Assembly: GCA_027340195.1 (NCBI GenBank)
Contig: DAHWNE010000343.1
Location: forward strand, 1-8,783
Length of the DNA stretch: 8,783 bases
Direction: 5' to 3'
DNA from: Acetobacteraceae bacterium
GTDB taxonomy: Bacteria > Pseudomonadota > Alphaproteobacteria > Acetobacterales > Acetobacteraceae
Part shown: in pieces, positions 7,749 to 8,783 of the stretch
How the letters are laid out: every line of letters starts with the position of its first letter
Position numbering within the stretch: the first letter of the stretch is position 1
Made by a program: the position numbers and the translations under genes
Notes under the pieces: model-generated
The model's input: only the letters and a program-made list of their open reading frames with translations
What the model was told of the DNA's origin: nothing
Database searches by the model: none

Positions 7749-8416
7749 CCGGCCAGACCATCCTGGTGGTGGATGACGAACCGCAGATCCACCGCTTCCT
7801 CGCGCCGGCGCTGCAGGCCGAGGGCTACCGCGTGCTGGGGGCGGCGCGCGGCGACGAGGCGCTGCGGCTGCTGGGGCGCGATCCGCCGGATCTGATCCTG
7901 CTCGACCTCGGCCTGCCGGACATCGACGGGCAGACGCTGCTGGCCGATCTGCGCGCGCTCGCCCGCACCCCGATCATCGTAGTCTCGGCACGCGACCAGG
8001 AGCGCGAGAAGATCGCCGCGCTCGATGCCGGGGCCAGCGATTATGTGGAAAAGCCGTTCGGTCTCGGCGAATTGCTGGCGCGCATCCGCAACGTGCTCCG
8101 CTGGCGCGCCGAGGCGGCGGACGACCGCGGGCCGCATTATCCGGACATCGCGCTCGACCCCAACCGGCTGACGGTCACGGTGGCCGGCGCGACGCTCGAG
8201 CTGACCCGCCTGCAATTCCGCCTGCTCGCGCTGCTGCTTTCCCATCGCGGCCGGGTCCTGACGCATGGGCAGATCCTGAAATCGGTCTGGGGACCGGCGC
8301 ATGACGAGGACGTCGCCTATCTGCGGGTCTATATCGGCCAGCTGCGGCGTCGGCTGGGCGAATTCGGCGAGGCGCATGTGAAGACCCGCCCCGGGGTGGG
8401 GTATTATTTCGAATAG
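7745..8416 (+). CDS. kdpE: KdpE, OmpR-family response regulator of the kdp operon
   Basis: KdpE is phosphorylated by KdpD and activates kdp transcription. The product has 223 residues (E. coli 225). The receiver domain (1-120) has the acidic pair Asp10-Asp11 in VVDDEP, phospho-acceptor Asp54 in LLDLGLPDIDG, Ser81 in VVSAR and Lys103 in EKPF. The winged-helix DNA-binding domain (about 125-223) shows LTRLQFRLLALLLSH, RVLTHGQILKSVWG, the recognition-helix region VAYLRVYIGQLRRRL and the closing PGVGYYFE. The ATG at 7745 overlaps the kdpD stop in an ATGA arrangement, which implies translational coupling. The frame is open further upstream to 7370, but that stretch is out-of-frame kdpD sequence and the receiver fold begins right at this ATG. 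It is the last gene of the operon, converging on the next gene with a 6-nt gap. Confidence 0.98.
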   Translation: MTGQTILVVDDEPQIHRFLAPALQAEGYRVLGAARGDEALRLLGRDPPDLILLDLGLPDIDGQTLLADLRALARTPIIVVSARDQEREKIAALDAGASDYVEKPFGLGELLARIRNVLRWRAEAADDRGPHYPDIALDPNRLTVTVAGATLELTRLQFRLLALLLSHRGRVLTHGQILKSVWGPAHDEDVAYLRVYIGQLRRRLGEFGEAHVKTRPGVGYYFE

Positions 8417-8422
8417 CCCGGC

Positions 8423-8783
8423 CTATCCGCGCTCTTCGACGCTGATCCCCTCCGCGTCGCGGGTCATCGTCACGCTCAACAGCGGGTCCACCCCCGCGCC
8501 GGTGGCGAGGCCCTCGCCCGCCGACGCGGTCAGCACGTGCCAGTTTCCCCCGCTCAGTACCTCGGCCGGGCGGAAGCGGGATTTGTAGGCCATCTTCCGG
8601 CTCTCCCCCACCCAGTAGCCCAGATAGACGTAGCCGAGGCCCAGCGAGCGCGCCCGCTCGATCAGCCACAGCACGGCGTAGGTGCCCAGCGAAATCCGCT
8701 CGGGAGCCGGATCATAGAAGCTATAGACCGCCGACAGCCCGTCCCCCAGCCGGTCGGTCAGGCAGGCCCCGGCCAGCACCCCG
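8423..8783 (-). CDS. bpt: Aspartate/glutamate leucyltransferase (Bpt/ATE family), C-terminal part
   Basis: This gene reads leftward. Its stop TAG is at 8423-8425 and its 5' end lies beyond the right edge. The frame is still open at the edge, and the GTG at 8777-8779 falls within conserved sequence, so it is not the start. The roughly 119 visible residues match the C-terminal half of the arginyl/leucyl-tRNA-protein transferase family: [18 protein letters not shown], then [17 protein letters not shown], then [20 protein letters not shown] and SRFRP. These cytoplasmic enzymes (about 240-280 residues) transfer an amino acid from aminoacyl-tRNA to the N-terminus of proteins, feeding them into the N-end degradation pathway. 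The bacterial Bpt type adds Leu to N-terminal Asp or Glu. The specificity-determining N-terminal half is not visible, so an arginyltransferase naming is also possible. No functional link to the kdp genes is apparent. Confidence 0.9.
   Translation of the reverse strand, partial: GVLAGACLTDRLGDGLSAVYSFYDPAPERISLGTYAVLWLIERARSLGLGYVYLGYWVGESRKMAYKSRFRPAEVLSGGNWHVLTASAGEGLATGAGVDPLLSVTMTRDAEGISVEERG

Noticed and set aside
6434..8377. Long open frame on the - strand (647 codons) opposite kdpD and kdpE
   Set aside because: Same artefact: no domain, fully antisense to the conserved kinase and regulator.
8777..8779. GTG as start of the bpt gene
   Set aside because: The conserved family sequence continues through it to the window edge, so the visible part is a C-terminal fragment of a longer gene cut by the window.
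1..8783. A wholly new multi-gene system, mobile element, CRISPR array or RNA gene
   Set aside because: Apart from the tiny ORF at 587-676, every coding stretch belongs to a recognised family, there are no long direct or inverted repeats flanking any segment, and no tRNA- or rRNA-like sequence was seen.

Overview
The window is very GC-rich, with dense coding and a strong G/C bias at third codon positions. Together with the protein types this suggests a high-GC proteobacterium. An alphaproteobacterium such as a member of the Acetobacteraceae or Rhodospirillales is my guess, from the feel of the proteins only. No rRNA, tRNA, CRISPR array, insertion sequence or phage gene is visible.

Layout: (1) Positions 1-470 hold the 3' end of a DUF1501-family gene on the + strand. 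(2) Positions 471-586 are a short noncoding leader with a hairpin-like element and a compact palindrome; this is where the promoter of the next operon should lie. (3) Positions 587-8416 form one tightly packed + strand operon for high-affinity potassium uptake: a 29-residue membrane microprotein, then kdpF, kdpA, kdpB, kdpC, kdpD and kdpE. Gaps are 1-10 nt, and kdpD and kdpE overlap by 4 nt. (4) From position 8423 to the right edge, on the - strand, lies the 3' end of a bpt/ATE-type aminoacyl-tRNA-protein transferase gene. It converges on kdpE with only 6 nt between the stop codons.

How the genes work together: KdpA is the K+-selective channel-like subunit, KdpB the P-type ATPase, KdpC the single-span periplasmic subunit and KdpF the small stabilising subunit of the inner-membrane KdpFABC pump. 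KdpD (sensor histidine kinase) and KdpE (OmpR-type response regulator) switch the pump on when K+ is scarce. Both regulators are in the same apparent transcription unit, so positive autoregulation is likely. All subunits look intact and keep the catalytic and selectivity-filter residues known from E. coli, several at identical residue numbers.

The one element that is not a textbook part of the system is the 29-residue hydrophobic protein at 587-676. It has its own good ribosome binding site directly ahead of kdpF and is the best candidate here for something under-described. The rest of the window is ordinary.
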